A DNA stretch of 51,476 bases from assembly GCF_016862075.1 (NCBI RefSeq), contig NZ_BOMG01000125.1, positions 1-51,476 of the forward strand. Direction: 5' to 3'. Below the pieces are notes generated by a model that was given only the letters and a program-made list of their open reading frames with translations, was not told the origin of the DNA and made no database searches. Shown here piece after piece: positions 1 through 7,913 of the stretch. The translations under genes and the position numbers were made by a program. The DNA is from Actinoplanes couchii (GTDB lineage: Bacteria > Actinomycetota > Actinomycetes > Mycobacteriales > Micromonosporaceae). How positions within the stretch are numbered: position 1 is the stretch's first letter; each line of letters starts with the position of its first letter.

Positions 1-11
1 AGGGCCGTTCC

Positions 12-152
12 TCAATCGTCCAGGTCGGTTTCCCGGTCGGCTACCTTGTCGACTTCGGTGCACTCGCTCTCCTCGCCGTCGATGACGTGGAAGCCGACCC
101 GACCATCGTCGAGGACGATCGCGGAGGCGAGGATCTGCTGCGTCTGTTCCAT
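12..152 (-). CDS. Hypothetical small acidic protein
   Basis: A 46-residue frame starts at ATG 150-152 and ends with TGA. The product is acidic and its C-terminus is very rich in Asp and Glu (ends in DRETDLDD). The frame stays open further upstream to residue 91, but that part is Arg/Pro-rich and looks like a GC shadow, so I prefer the internal ATG. No clear Shine-Dalgarno sequence precedes it. I recognise no family. It could be a real small protein of an accessory region or a chance frame. Confidence 0.35.
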   Translation of the reverse strand: MEQTQQILASAIVLDDGRVGFHVIDGEESECTEVDKVADRETDLDD

Positions 153-361
153 CGGCGGGAGTTCAAGGTCTTGCTCTACTCGGCTTGGGTATGGCCTGAT
201 CCGGCGGGTGGGAGACGGTGTGCCCGATACCCGCCCGTGCGCGCCACGTTGTGCGCGCCGAACGGGCTGCCGATGTGCCGAAACCATCGTTAGCTACGTG
301 CCCGCCGCGTGCCCGGACGTCTGCGGACCCGTTGGCATGTGATCGGATTCGTAATTACCGA
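153..361. other. Gap with no recognisable gene
   Basis: The stretch between the small minus-strand frame and the hairpin at 362 holds no frame with convincing composition on either strand. It is GC-rich and non-repetitive, becoming more AT-rich near 340-361. It may contain the promoter of the minus-strand gene, but I see no clear -35/-10 pair. The rest of the gene-free interval to 508 is covered by the hairpin and the tRNA remnant. Confidence 0.4.
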
Positions 362-395
362 GACGGGTGCCTACCTGGATAGATAGGCACCCGTC
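362..395. terminator. Strong hairpin, possible bidirectional terminator
   Basis: Positions 362-373 (gacgggtgccta) and 384-395 (taggcacccgtc) form a perfect 12-bp inverted repeat with a 10-nt loop. There is no long T-tract on either side, so it is a hairpin with terminator potential rather than a textbook intrinsic terminator. It lies just left of the tRNA remnant, which fits the boundary between two transcription units. Confidence 0.55.
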
Positions 396-433
396 GGTAT
401 TGCTCGGTGCCGTTAAACCTGCCAAGTACCTAG

Positions 434-475
434 CTCATAATCCCTCGGTCGCGGGTTCGAGTTCTGCCCGCCCTG
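434..475 (+). pseudogene. 3' half of an elongator tRNA-Met (CAT), probable att-site remnant
   Basis: The sequence reads like a tRNA from anticodon loop to acceptor end: loop ctcataa with anticodon CAT (434-440), a 5-nt stem strand, variable loop, T-stem gcggg (451-455), T-loop ttcgagt (456-462), T-stem return tctgc (463-467, two G-T pairs) and acceptor strand ccgccct (468-474). The sequence before 434 does not pair with the anticodon stem and has no D-arm, so the 5' half is absent. Tyrosine and serine integrases of actinobacterial elements often use exactly this half of a tRNA as attachment core, so I read it as an attR/attL scar. The intact tRNA and partner site are not in the window. Confidence 0.6.
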
Positions 476-508
476 CTTGATCTTGCGTGTGATCCGTCGG
501 CCTGGCAT

Positions 509-880
509 TTGGCGCTGCTGTCGGCTGCAGACGGGAGGCCGGGGGCGCTTCTCTATCCTGCGCAGGTGTCTTCGTTCAGTGATGCTGAGCTCGAATCCTT
601 GGTGGCCGAAGCGGTGGTGGACTGCTATGACGAGCATGAGCAGCTCAGTGGCCTCTTCGCCATGATCCAGGACAATTTGGCTGTGCCGTTCGACGCCGAG
701 GTCCTTGGAGTGCCGGTAGTCGTCCGGAAGGTGGATCTGCGGTCGTCGGGGATCGTGGCGATTTGTCACCGTGGGCGGCTGCGGCAGGCTGTTGGCATTC
801 TGGATCTTCCGTTGCCGGATCCTTTACCTGATGGTGTGCAGTGGATCGAGGCGTACCGGTGGTGGGTGGCCGGCTCGTGA
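509..880 (+). CDS. Hypothetical protein, possibly 5'-truncated
   Basis: This 123-residue product starts at TTG 509 for lack of any in-frame ATG or GTG upstream. The frame is open back to the TAG at 431-433, and the residues before the TTG (including DPSAWHLALL) look protein-like, so the native N-terminus may have been lost where the tRNA remnant now lies. The C-terminal half carries beta-rich hydrophobic stretches (VPVVVRKVDL, GIVAICHRG) and ends with EAYRWWVAGS. No family is recognised. Its stop overlaps the GTG start of the next gene by 3 bases, so the two are translationally coupled and probably functionally linked. Confidence 0.6.
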   Translation: MALLSAADGRPGALLYPAQVSSFSDAELESLVAEAVVDCYDEHEQLSGLFAMIQDNLAVPFDAEVLGVPVVVRKVDLRSSGIVAICHRGRLRQAVGILDLPLPDPLPDGVQWIEAYRWWVAGS

Positions 881-2016
881 GCGAGTACCAGTACTACGAG
901 TTCGTGGCGCTTGATCAGGCGTTGACCGTCAAGCAGCAGGGCGAGTTACGGGCGGTGTCGTCGCGGGGGCGGATCACGTCGTCGAGTTTTGTCAACGACT
1001 ATCAGTGGGGTGATCTGAAGGCTGATCCGGCCAAGTGGATGGAGCGGTACTTCGACGCTCACCTGTATCTGGCCAACTGGGGCTCACGGCGGTTCATGCT
1101 GCGGCTGCCCAGAACGGTGCTGGACCCGGCGACGGCTTCGCGGTTCTGTGTCGGGGATTCGGCCGGCTCTTTCGCTACCCGTACACACGTGGTCCTGGAT
1201 CTTCGCAGTGAGGATGAGGACGGCGACGAGGAGTGGTGGGACGAGGAGGAGCGGCTCGCGGCGATCGTGCCGGTTCGGGCGGAGCTGGCCGGCGGTGACC
1301 GGCGGCTGCTGTATCTGGCCTGGCTGCTGTGTGTGCAGAACCGGGAGCTGGATGATGACGAGGCGGAGCCTCCGGTCCCTGCGGGACTGGCGAAGCTGAG
1401 CGGGCCGTTGCAGGCGCTGGCCGACTTCCTGCGAATCGACAGCGACCTGCTCGCCGTGGCGTCAGTGGTGAGCCGGCCGCTGACCGAAAGGGCGCCGTCG
1501 GCCGCTGATCTCCGCCGATGGGTGAAGGGACTGCCTACGGCGGACAAGGACGAGGTGTTGGTGCGGTTACTGCGCGGTGAGGCGGGGCTGCTGCGGTCGG
1601 AGCTGTTACGGCAGTTCCACGGTACGGCGCAGGAGAACCCGGCAGGGGAGCCCCGGACCGCCGGAGAGCTGCTCACCGCTGCTGAAGATCGCTGGGCCGT
1701 GCGGCAGCAGAGAGCCCGCGAGAAGGAGACGGCCGAACGCACACGCCGTGAGGAAGCGGCCACCGCGGACCGAGCGCAGCGGCTGAATGAGCTGGCGCGG
1801 AACCCGGTTCGGGTTTGGGGCCAGGTGGACGAGTTGATCGCGACGAAGCGCCCGAAGGACTACGACGCTGCGGTGGTCCTGCTGCTGGATCTTCAGGCGT
1901 TGGCGGTACGCGAGGGCGAGATCTTCGAGTACGCGGAGCAGATGGCTCGGCTGCGGGAACGTCATGCGCGTAAGCCGAGCCTGATCGACCGTTTCGACCG
2001 GGCCCGGCTCGACTGA
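877..2016 (+). CDS. Conserved-looking hypothetical protein
   Basis: GTG 877-879 overlaps the upstream stop (GTGA), giving 379 residues; a longer frame from ATG 841 lies inside the previous gene and is less likely. The N-terminus (SEYQYYEFVALDQAL) leads into a compact region with NDYQWGDLKADPAKWMERYF, an acidic stretch around residues 110-130, and a charged, probably coiled-coil segment around residues 270-310 (ARKE-rich alternation). No catalytic motif, signal peptide or membrane segment is visible. I associate the N-terminal pattern with a conserved actinobacterial hypothetical family but cannot assign a function. Confidence 0.8.
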   Translation: MSEYQYYEFVALDQALTVKQQGELRAVSSRGRITSSSFVNDYQWGDLKADPAKWMERYFDAHLYLANWGSRRFMLRLPRTVLDPATASRFCVGDSAGSFATRTHVVLDLRSEDEDGDEEWWDEEERLAAIVPVRAELAGGDRRLLYLAWLLCVQNRELDDDEAEPPVPAGLAKLSGPLQALADFLRIDSDLLAVASVVSRPLTERAPSAADLRRWVKGLPTADKDEVLVRLLRGEAGLLRSELLRQFHGTAQENPAGEPRTAGELLTAAEDRWAVRQQRAREKETAERTRREEAATADRAQRLNELARNPVRVWGQVDELIATKRPKDYDAAVVLLLDLQALAVREGEIFEYAEQMARLRERHARKPSLIDRFDRARLD

Positions 2017-2082
2017 ACTGGCTGTCCGGCTCCGGAGAAGCTCGCCGCGACGGCCACACGTGGGGTCTGGGAAAATGATCTT

Positions 2083-2790
2083 GTGAGGGATGACAGCAGG
2101 CAGGCGCGACGGTACGAGCAGAAGTGGGGGTTTGGCATGGCGCCGGTCAAACCCCATGTGCAGGCGGAACGGGTCGCCTCGGCCCGCAGTGTGCTGCGGA
2201 GCGTTGAGAATCCCGGGATGGCCGATGTCGCCGCCCTTGAGGACATCTCGGTGGTCAAAGGGCTGTTCAATCGGTCCCATCGGCAGGATCAGTGGGACTG
2301 GTTCACCGTTTGGCAGCAGCTCGGGCGGCCCAGCCGGCGGGCGGCGTCCGCGGCGGCGAATGGGCTCACCAGCCTGCGCAACGGGCTGCGGGATCGGGAG
2401 ATGGCTTGGGTGACCAATGGTGTGACCACCTTTCGGAACTCCGGTGGGCTGGGCCGGCTCACCGGATACCTCGCCGGTGAACAGGCGGAACCCGATGGCG
2501 TCGGGTACGTCTACATCCTCTCCACCCGGGAACAGCCCGATGTTCTGAAGATCGGGTACACGGACCGTTCCGTCGAGGAGCGGGTCAAGGAGATCAACCG
2601 GGCCACCGGAGTGCTCGTGCCGTACGGTGCGCGTGCCGTCTGGGCGGTTCCTCGGGCGCAGACCGTCGAAGCCGAGATCCACCGGCTGCTGGCTCCCTAT
2701 CGGATCCGGAAGGACCGGGAGTTCTTCGACATCCCCTTCCGGGAAGCCGCGCCGATCATCCAGGCCCACATCGCTGAATCAGAGCAGTGA
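2083..2790 (+). CDS. GIY-YIG / MUG113 (T5orf172-like) domain protein
   Basis: The 235-residue protein starts at GTG 2083. The C-terminal ~95 residues have the compact GIY-YIG-like pattern of the T5orf172/MUG113 family: GYVYILSTRE, then VLKIGYTDRSVEERVKEIN, later AEIHRLL, then an EFFDI motif. The family is related to homing and phage nucleases, but many members have no shown activity. The N-terminal ~140 residues are basic/helical without a recognised domain and may bind nucleic acid. It ends 12 bp inside the convergent next gene. Placement next to a tRNA scar fits accessory DNA. Confidence 0.75.
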   Translation: MRDDSRQARRYEQKWGFGMAPVKPHVQAERVASARSVLRSVENPGMADVAALEDISVVKGLFNRSHRQDQWDWFTVWQQLGRPSRRAASAAANGLTSLRNGLRDREMAWVTNGVTTFRNSGGLGRLTGYLAGEQAEPDGVGYVYILSTREQPDVLKIGYTDRSVEERVKEINRATGVLVPYGARAVWAVPRAQTVEAEIHRLLAPYRIRKDREFFDIPFREAAPIIQAHIAESEQ

Positions 2791-3837
2791 CAGCTGGTTG
2801 CCGTTGTGGGAGAGGTGGGATCTCGGGTCGGCGTCGTGGCGGGACAGGACCTCGCGGATCAGGGGTAGCGCGGCCTCGACGTCGTCGATGACGGTGATGG
2901 TCACCGCCGCGGATAGCCGGCCCTCGCCCGGGATCATGATGTAGCTGCTGGATTCGGCGCGGCCCCGGTCTGCGGTACGGAGTGTGTGGTCCAGGTTGGC
3001 GGTTACTACCTGGGCGTACGACTCCGGGCGGTTGTCTGTCGGCAGTCGTAGTTTCAGCAGGTGACGGCGGGAATTTTGGAGTGGGCTGGGGCCGGAACGG
3101 GCTGCGATCAGGGAACCTCTGGGGGCTTTTGTGTGCTCCTCGTCGGCCCATGCCCCGTTGGGAAGCGCGGTGGCCGTCGCCAAGGTGGACTCGGCGGCGG
3201 TCAGCAGCTGCTGCCAGGCTGCCAACGGGAAGTCGCCGTTCGGGGTTCGGGTGCTGTAGAGGGCCCGGTCGGTGTACTTCGACTCGTCCTGCTCGACCGT
3301 CCAGGCGCCGGCTTCGTTGCTGGCCCAGGTGATGCCGTTGTGGCGGCCGTCGGCCCGGTGCCGCCAGTCGCGGGTTCGGGACGGGCCCGCCGCTGCGTCC
3401 ATCAGTGGGGTGACCGCGTCCAGGTCGGTGTCCGGGCCCAGGATCACGAAACGGGAGGCCAGGGCCAGTACCGGGCCGGGATGACGTAGTACGGGATCCA
3501 GCCTGGCGGTGGCCCGGGCGATCAGGTCCAACTCCGTCCACCGCAGGGCGTCCGGATGCCAGTTCACCTGATCATCCCAGGCCAGCTCCAGCTTCTCGGC
3601 GCTGTCGGGAACGCGTATCTCCAGATTGATCTGTGGAATGTCCAGCGCGATGTCGAGAACCAGCGCATAGTCGCCACCCACCGGAAACTCCACGACGATC
3701 GGCGCATCTTCGGACGGATCCTCTTCGAACAGATAGATGCGCCAGAATTCCGGGTCGTCCAGGCGGATTCGGGGTGGCAGCGGCAAATGGGGCAGCGTAA
3801 GACCTACAGGTGGGTCAGGCCGGTGGTCGCCTGCCAC
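2779..3837 (-). CDS. Hypothetical protein
   Basis: This 352-residue protein starts at GTG 3835-3837, 34 bp inside the SDR gene upstream, which suggests coupling; TTG starts about 50 bp further in are possible alternatives. It has an acidic N-terminal half with proline-rich LPHLPLPPRIRL near residue 20, and a C-terminal part ending NGNQLSLL. No signal peptide, membrane segment or catalytic motif is evident and I do not recognise a family. It overlaps the convergent GIY-YIG gene by 12 bp. Confidence 0.7.
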   Translation of the reverse strand: MAGDHRPDPPVGLTLPHLPLPPRIRLDDPEFWRIYLFEEDPSEDAPIVVEFPVGGDYALVLDIALDIPQINLEIRVPDSAEKLELAWDDQVNWHPDALRWTELDLIARATARLDPVLRHPGPVLALASRFVILGPDTDLDAVTPLMDAAAGPSRTRDWRHRADGRHNGITWASNEAGAWTVEQDESKYTDRALYSTRTPNGDFPLAAWQQLLTAAESTLATATALPNGAWADEEHTKAPRGSLIAARSGPSPLQNSRRHLLKLRLPTDNRPESYAQVVTANLDHTLRTADRGRAESSSYIMIPGEGRLSAAVTITVIDDVEAALPLIREVLSRHDADPRSHLSHNGNQLSLL

Positions 3838-4655
3838 AGGGCGCGAGCGGTGGCCGGGTTCCGGGCTGCGCGGCTCGGTTTGCGGACCTTCGGGTAGCCG
3901 GTGAAGCTGAACAGGCCGCCCGGGCCGACGTAGGCGTTTCCGGGCACGTCCTGGCTCGCCGCATACAGCAGGGGCAGCGCGCCCATTTCGGCGTCCTGCA
4001 CGAACAGTGGGAATCGGTTGATGAAACCCAGTGGGGAATGGCTCACCAGGGCGGTTCTGGCGATTCCTGGGTGGGCGACCATTGAGCGGACCGGGCTTCC
4101 CGACTCGGTCAGGCGGCGTTGCAGTTCCAGGGAGAACAACACGACGGCCAGCTTCGACGACTCGTACACGGAAAGGCCATTGTATTTGGTGGTCTGCCAG
4201 TTGAGGTCGGTCAGGCGCAGTCTGCCGAAACGGTGCAGCTGGCTGCCCACCGTGATCACCCGGTCGGTCAGGCGGGGGAGCAGCAGGTTGGTCAGCAGGA
4301 ACGGGCCGAAATAGTTCGTCGCGGTCTGCAGATCCAGACCCTGGGCGGTGCGGGACTGCGGGATGTCCATCACCCCGGCGTTGTTGATCAGGATGTCGAT
4401 CGGGCCGGTGTACGAGTCGGCGAACGCGCGCACCGAATCCAGGTCGGCCACATCAAGCTGATGAATTACGAAATTTCCGGGCATATTGGCGACGGCTCGG
4501 CGGGCCTTGGCCAAGTCGCGGGCGGCCACCACGACCGTGGCGCCGGCCCGGGCCAGCTCGCGGGCGGTGATGAGGCCGATGCCCCCGGTGGCACCGGTGA
4601 TCACCACGGTCGTGCCGGTCATGGACGGAAGCTGATTGGCGGTCCATCTGGTCAT
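3804..4655 (-). CDS. Short-chain dehydrogenase/reductase (SDR)
   Basis: This 283-residue classical-type SDR has a Rossmann cofactor motif TGATGGIG near residues 18-25, LINNAGVM near residue 95 and catalytic YESSK near residue 170. The family oxidises or reduces small alcohols/ketones with NAD(P)H; the substrate cannot be predicted. It resembles retinol-dehydrogenase/WW-oxidoreductase-like SDRs. ATG 4653-4655 is preceded by GAGGA at a good distance; the frame upstream runs through the 35-bp repeats and is not coding. It is divergent from an MmyB-type regulator, which probably controls it. Confidence 0.9.
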   Translation of the reverse strand: MTRWTANQLPSMTGTTVVITGATGGIGLITARELARAGATVVVAARDLAKARRAVANMPGNFVIHQLDVADLDSVRAFADSYTGPIDILINNAGVMDIPQSRTAQGLDLQTATNYFGPFLLTNLLLPRLTDRVITVGSQLHRFGRLRLTDLNWQTTKYNGLSVYESSKLAVVLFSLELQRRLTESGSPVRSMVAHPGIARTALVSHSPLGFINRFPLFVQDAEMGALPLLYAASQDVPGNAYVGPGGLFSFTGYPKVRKPSRAARNPATARALWQATTGLTHL

Positions 4656-4673
4656 GCGAAGTCCTCGTTCCAA

Positions 4674-4808
4674 AGGGGTCGGCGACCAGCAGAAGGTCCG
4701 GCCGCCGAAAGGATCGGCGACCAGCAGAGGAGCCGGTCGCCAAGGAGATCGGCGACTGGTGGAAGGGCCGGCCGCCAAGGGGTCGGCAACCAGTAGACGG
4801 GCCCGAGC
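4674..4808. repeat. Imperfect 35-bp tandem repeat, four copies
   Basis: The motif tcggcgaccag recurs at 4679, 4714, 4749 (tcggcgactgg) and 4783 (tcggcaaccag), giving a period of 35, 35 and 34 bp. Each unit also carries a partly palindromic ggtcGgCGACC and a ccggccgcc block. The array fills the space between a divergent SDR and its XRE regulator, so it may provide several operator half-sites, or it may just be a slippage-derived minisatellite. Confidence 0.8.
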
Positions 4809-4886
4809 GGGCGCGGATGAAGGACCCACCGAGCCACTGAATGGCAGGGCGTGGATAACGCCGCCCACCTGCCGGACGATGGACGC

Positions 4887-5738
4887 ATGACAGCACTGGA
4901 CCGGGACGGCCTGGCCGACTTCCTGCGCGGCCGGCGGGAAGCCCTGCAACCCGAGGACGTGGGGTTGCGGCGCGGGGCGCGGCGGCGGACGTCCGGGTTG
5001 CGGCGGGAGGAGGTCGCCGAGCTGTGTGACATGTCGGCCGACTACCTGGCCCGGCTGGAACGCGGCAGCGGCTCCCAGCCGTCACCGCAGATGGCCGCGG
5101 CCATCGCCCGGGGCCTGCGGCTGACCCCGGACGAGCGGGATCACCTGTTCCAGCTGTGCGGGCACCCGCGCCAGCCACGGCATCTGCGGGACGCGCACAT
5201 CAGCCCGGGTCTGCTGCGGGTGATGGACCGGCTGCAGGACACCCCGGCGCAGATCATCGGCCCGATGGGGGAGACGCTGCTGCAGACGCCGCCGGCCGTG
5301 GCGTTGCTCGGCGACGAGACGCGCTACACCGGCCCGGCCCGCAGCGCGCTCTTCCGGTGGTTCACCGACCCGGCGTCCCGGTCCCGCTACCTGCCCGACG
5401 ATCACGAGCTTCACAGCCGGGTGTACGCCTCGGTCCTGCGAGCCGTCAGCACCGCCCAGGGCTTGGGCTCGCCGGCCGCCGAGCTGGTGACCGTACTGCA
5501 GCGATCCGGCGGTGAGTTCGCCGCGCTGTGGGAGCGGCAGGAGATCGGGTTGCGCTGGAGCAACGCCAAACGGTTCGTCCACCCGCAGGTCGGGCGGATC
5601 GACCTGTTCTGCCAGACGCTGCTCGACCCGGATCAGGGACAGTCTCTGCTGATCTTCACGGCCACGCCCGGCACCGAGAGCTACGACAAGCTGGCGTTAT
5701 TGGCCGTCCTCGGCTCCGACAGCTTTGCCGGAGCCTGA
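4887..5738 (+). CDS. XRE-family regulator with MmyB-like ligand-binding domain
   Basis: The 283-residue protein starts at ATG 4887 (an in-frame ATG at 4851 gives 12 extra residues). Residues ~8-80 form an XRE helix-turn-helix (FLRGRREAL, SGLRREEVAELCDMSADYL, RLERG), followed by the MmyB-like domain (residues ~100-270) found in many actinobacterial regulators and related to PAS folds. Such proteins usually regulate an adjacent divergent dehydrogenase gene, here the SDR ending at 3804. A second copy of the same arrangement lies at 17661-19537. Confidence 0.9.
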   Translation: MTALDRDGLADFLRGRREALQPEDVGLRRGARRRTSGLRREEVAELCDMSADYLARLERGSGSQPSPQMAAAIARGLRLTPDERDHLFQLCGHPRQPRHLRDAHISPGLLRVMDRLQDTPAQIIGPMGETLLQTPPAVALLGDETRYTGPARSALFRWFTDPASRSRYLPDDHELHSRVYASVLRAVSTAQGLGSPAAELVTVLQRSGGEFAALWERQEIGLRWSNAKRFVHPQVGRIDLFCQTLLDPDQGQSLLIFTATPGTESYDKLALLAVLGSDSFAGA

Positions 5739-5749
5739 GGAGAACCTTT

Positions 5750-6160
5750 TCAGGGGGCCATCGACGGAGCGAACTCGGTGAGGACCGCGCCGATGCCACC
5801 CATCGCGATCACCACGATCGACGGGATCAGCACCAGGTAGCCGAGGATCAGGCCGGCGATCGCCATCCCGTGCCCGGCCCGGTGTCCGTTGCGGGTCTCC
5901 CGCAGCGCCATGTGCCCCAGGACCACCGCGATCAGGCACGGAACCCCGAAGGCGCAGAACCCGCCGAAGATCCCGATGATCCCGAGAACCATGGACGCGA
6001 CAGCCAGACCGGACGTCGGTACGACCATCGGCATCGGCGGGTAATAACCAGGTTGAGGCGGATACGGCCGATAATGCCCGTGGTACTGCGGCTGCTGCGG
6101 GTAGGGCTGTGGCGGATATTGACCGTACGGGTCGGGCTGCCCGGGCGGGGGATAGCTCAT
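5750..6160 (-). CDS. DUF4190-type membrane protein
   Basis: The 136-residue protein has a Pro/Tyr/Gln-rich cytoplasmic N-terminus (PPQPYPQQPQYHG) of about 45 residues followed by a DUF4190-type unit: SGLAVASMVLGIIGIFG, then a short polar loop with LGHMALRE, then GMAIAGLILGYLVLI and a third hydrophobic segment. Such proteins are common in actinobacteria and of unknown function. It lies 11 bp from the convergent XRE gene and divergent from the GGDEF gene. Confidence 0.85.
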   Translation of the reverse strand: MSYPPPGQPDPYGQYPPQPYPQQPQYHGHYRPYPPQPGYYPPMPMVVPTSGLAVASMVLGIIGIFGGFCAFGVPCLIAVVLGHMALRETRNGHRAGHGMAIAGLILGYLVLIPSIVVIAMGGIGAVLTEFAPSMAP

Positions 6161-6342
6161 CGTCGAATTGTCCTTAGGTTGTGCGCTTGCCGAGCATCTA
6201 ACCGTAGGCAGGGCGAACCGGCCCGCCCGCCCGGTCGATCGGCGGCCACAACGAGCTTTTCGGTTGACCTGGACGGGAAGCTACCGATCTGCAATCCGGT
6301 GAACGCTGGGGCGGGTGGCCCCGGCGGCCGAAGTGACCGGGC

Positions 6343-7377
6343 ATGAACGATGCGCGTGCCCCCAGGGCCTCGGCGGCTCTGGTGGCTACCGCTGAGCGCC
6401 GGGTCGCCCTGTTGAGCAGTGCCACGGTGCCGATCTACACGGTCGGCGCATGGCTGCTGACCGGGCCGTTCCGGTGGTGGATGGCCCTGACCGCGATCCT
6501 GCTGACGGTCACCGGGATCGCCTTGCGCCGTACCCCCGGGGATCTGGAACGCTGGGCGTCCATCGTGATGTGCGCGGTGGTGAACGTGGTCTGGGGCTGG
6601 CTGACGCCGGAGATCCCGCTGCTGTCCACGGCCGCGATGATGACGGCGATCATCTACGGCACGATGATGCTGCCGGCCCGCCAGTCCCGCGGCATGATCG
6701 TGCTGCTGCCGTTGACGGCGCTGGCCGGGCAGATGGCCGCCGGTGTCCAGGGGCGGCTGGCGCTGCAGTCCGTCGGGGTGGCGCTGACCAGCATCATGCT
6801 GGGGTTCGTGCTGTACCGGATCCGGCAGGCGTTCGGGCAGCGCATCGACGACGACACCCGGGCCTTGGCCGAGGCCAACACCCGGCTGGAGAACCAGTCC
6901 CGCACCGACGGGCTGACCGGGCTGGCGAACCGGCGGCGCCTGGACGAGAAGCTGGACGACGCCCCGGGCGGCGTGATCATGGTGGACGTCGACCACTTCA
7001 AGAGCTACAACGACCACTACGGGCACCTGGGCGGCGACGACTGCCTGCGGTCGGTGGCCGGCGCGATCGCCGGCGCGATCGGCGACCGGGACGTGGCGGC
7101 CCGGTACGGCGGCGAGGAGTTCTCGGTGATCGTCGCCGGCGACGACACCGTCGAGGTGGCCGAACGCATCCGGCGGGCGGTCTGGGACCTGGCCGAGGAG
7201 CACACGGCCGCCCCGGACGGGCGGGTGACCGTCAGCGTCGGCTTGGCGGTGTCCCGTCCGGGTGAGAACCGGTCCGGCCGGGAGCTGCTGGGGTCGGCGG
7301 ACCTGAGCCTGTACCGCGCCAAACGGGACGGCCGCAACCGGGTGGGACCGCTGGTCACCGACCGGTTGGCGGCGTGA
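6343..7377 (+). CDS. Membrane-bound diguanylate cyclase (GGDEF)
   Basis: The 344-residue protein has an N-terminal region of about six predicted membrane helices (residues ~20-170) followed by a short signalling helix and a GGDEF domain (residues ~180-335). The active-site motif is GGEEF at residues 256-260 and DGLTGLANRR marks the domain start, so synthesis of c-di-GMP from GTP is expected. The RxxD inhibitory site is degenerate: GDRD precedes VAARY-GGEEF, with Gly where Arg is expected, so product inhibition may be weak. It begins a signalling block with the receiver and hybrid kinase downstream. Confidence 0.9.
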   Translation: MNDARAPRASAALVATAERRVALLSSATVPIYTVGAWLLTGPFRWWMALTAILLTVTGIALRRTPGDLERWASIVMCAVVNVVWGWLTPEIPLLSTAAMMTAIIYGTMMLPARQSRGMIVLLPLTALAGQMAAGVQGRLALQSVGVALTSIMLGFVLYRIRQAFGQRIDDDTRALAEANTRLENQSRTDGLTGLANRRRLDEKLDDAPGGVIMVDVDHFKSYNDHYGHLGGDDCLRSVAGAIAGAIGDRDVAARYGGEEFSVIVAGDDTVEVAERIRRAVWDLAEEHTAAPDGRVTVSVGLAVSRPGENRSGRELLGSADLSLYRAKRDGRNRVGPLVTDRLAA

Positions 7378-7484
7378 CACGCGGGAACCGGCGGACCGGT
7401 GACCGGATCGTGTCCTCGGTGCAGTAGCTTGCCGGAGCCGGGCTGTTCGGGCCGGTACCGCCGACCGACGGGGAACCGACTGCG

Positions 7485-7913
7485 ATGAGCGTGGGCCACG
7501 TGCTGATCGTCGATGACGACGACGCCGACACCATGATGATCGAGGAGGCGCTGGCCGCCGAGCCGGTGCCGCCCGTGGTGAGCCGGGTGGGGGACGGCGC
7601 CGAGGCGCTGGCGTTCCTGCGGCGGCAGGGTGACTACGCCGACGCGCCCCGGCCGGACCTGGTGCTGCTCGACCTGAACATGCCCCGGATGGGCGGGCAC
7701 GAGGTGCTGCTCGAGATCAAGGGCGACGACGCGCTCAAGAGCATCCCGGTCGTGGTGCTGACCACCTCGGACGCGCTGCCGGACATCACCGCCAGCTACG
7801 TCCGGCACGCCAATGCGTACGTGAAGAAGCCGATGGACCTGGACTCGTTCGAGGACGCGGTCCGCCGGATCCGCCGCTTCTACGCCGAGATCGCGGTGCT
7901 GCCGCCGGGCTGA
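7485..7913 (+). CDS. Single-domain response regulator (Rcp1/CheY type)
   Basis: The 142-residue protein is a receiver domain only: acidic cluster DDDD at residues 10-13, phosphoacceptor D63 in LLDLNMPRMGG, conserved TT near residue 88 and the VKKPMDLD lysine motif near residue 108. The long loop before D63 and short C-terminal helix resemble Rcp1-type regulators paired with phytochrome-like or hybrid kinases. It ends 34 bp inside the convergent hybrid kinase, which is a plausible phosphodonor (inference from position). It lacks an output domain. Confidence 0.92.
   Translation: MSVGHVLIVDDDDADTMMIEEALAAEPVPPVVSRVGDGAEALAFLRRQGDYADAPRPDLVLLDLNMPRMGGHEVLLEIKGDDALKSIPVVVLTTSDALPDITASYVRHANAYVKKPMDLDSFEDAVRRIRRFYAEIAVLPPG

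Noticed and set aside
841..876. ATG start at 841 for the second accessory gene
   Set aside because: GTG 877 overlaps the previous stop (GTGA) and gives a better N-terminus; the extra residues come from the neighbouring gene.
3361..3385. A second match to the tRNA T-arm (tcgcgggttcggg)
   Set aside because: It lies in a coding region and lacks the rest of the tRNA half, so it is a chance similarity.
4660..4810. Possible CRISPR array
   Set aside because: The repeats are contiguous and have no unique spacers; no cas genes are present.
4656..4949. N-terminal extension of the SDR through the 35-bp repeats
   Set aside because: Low-complexity codons through a tandem repeat; a proper ribosome site precedes the ATG at 4655.
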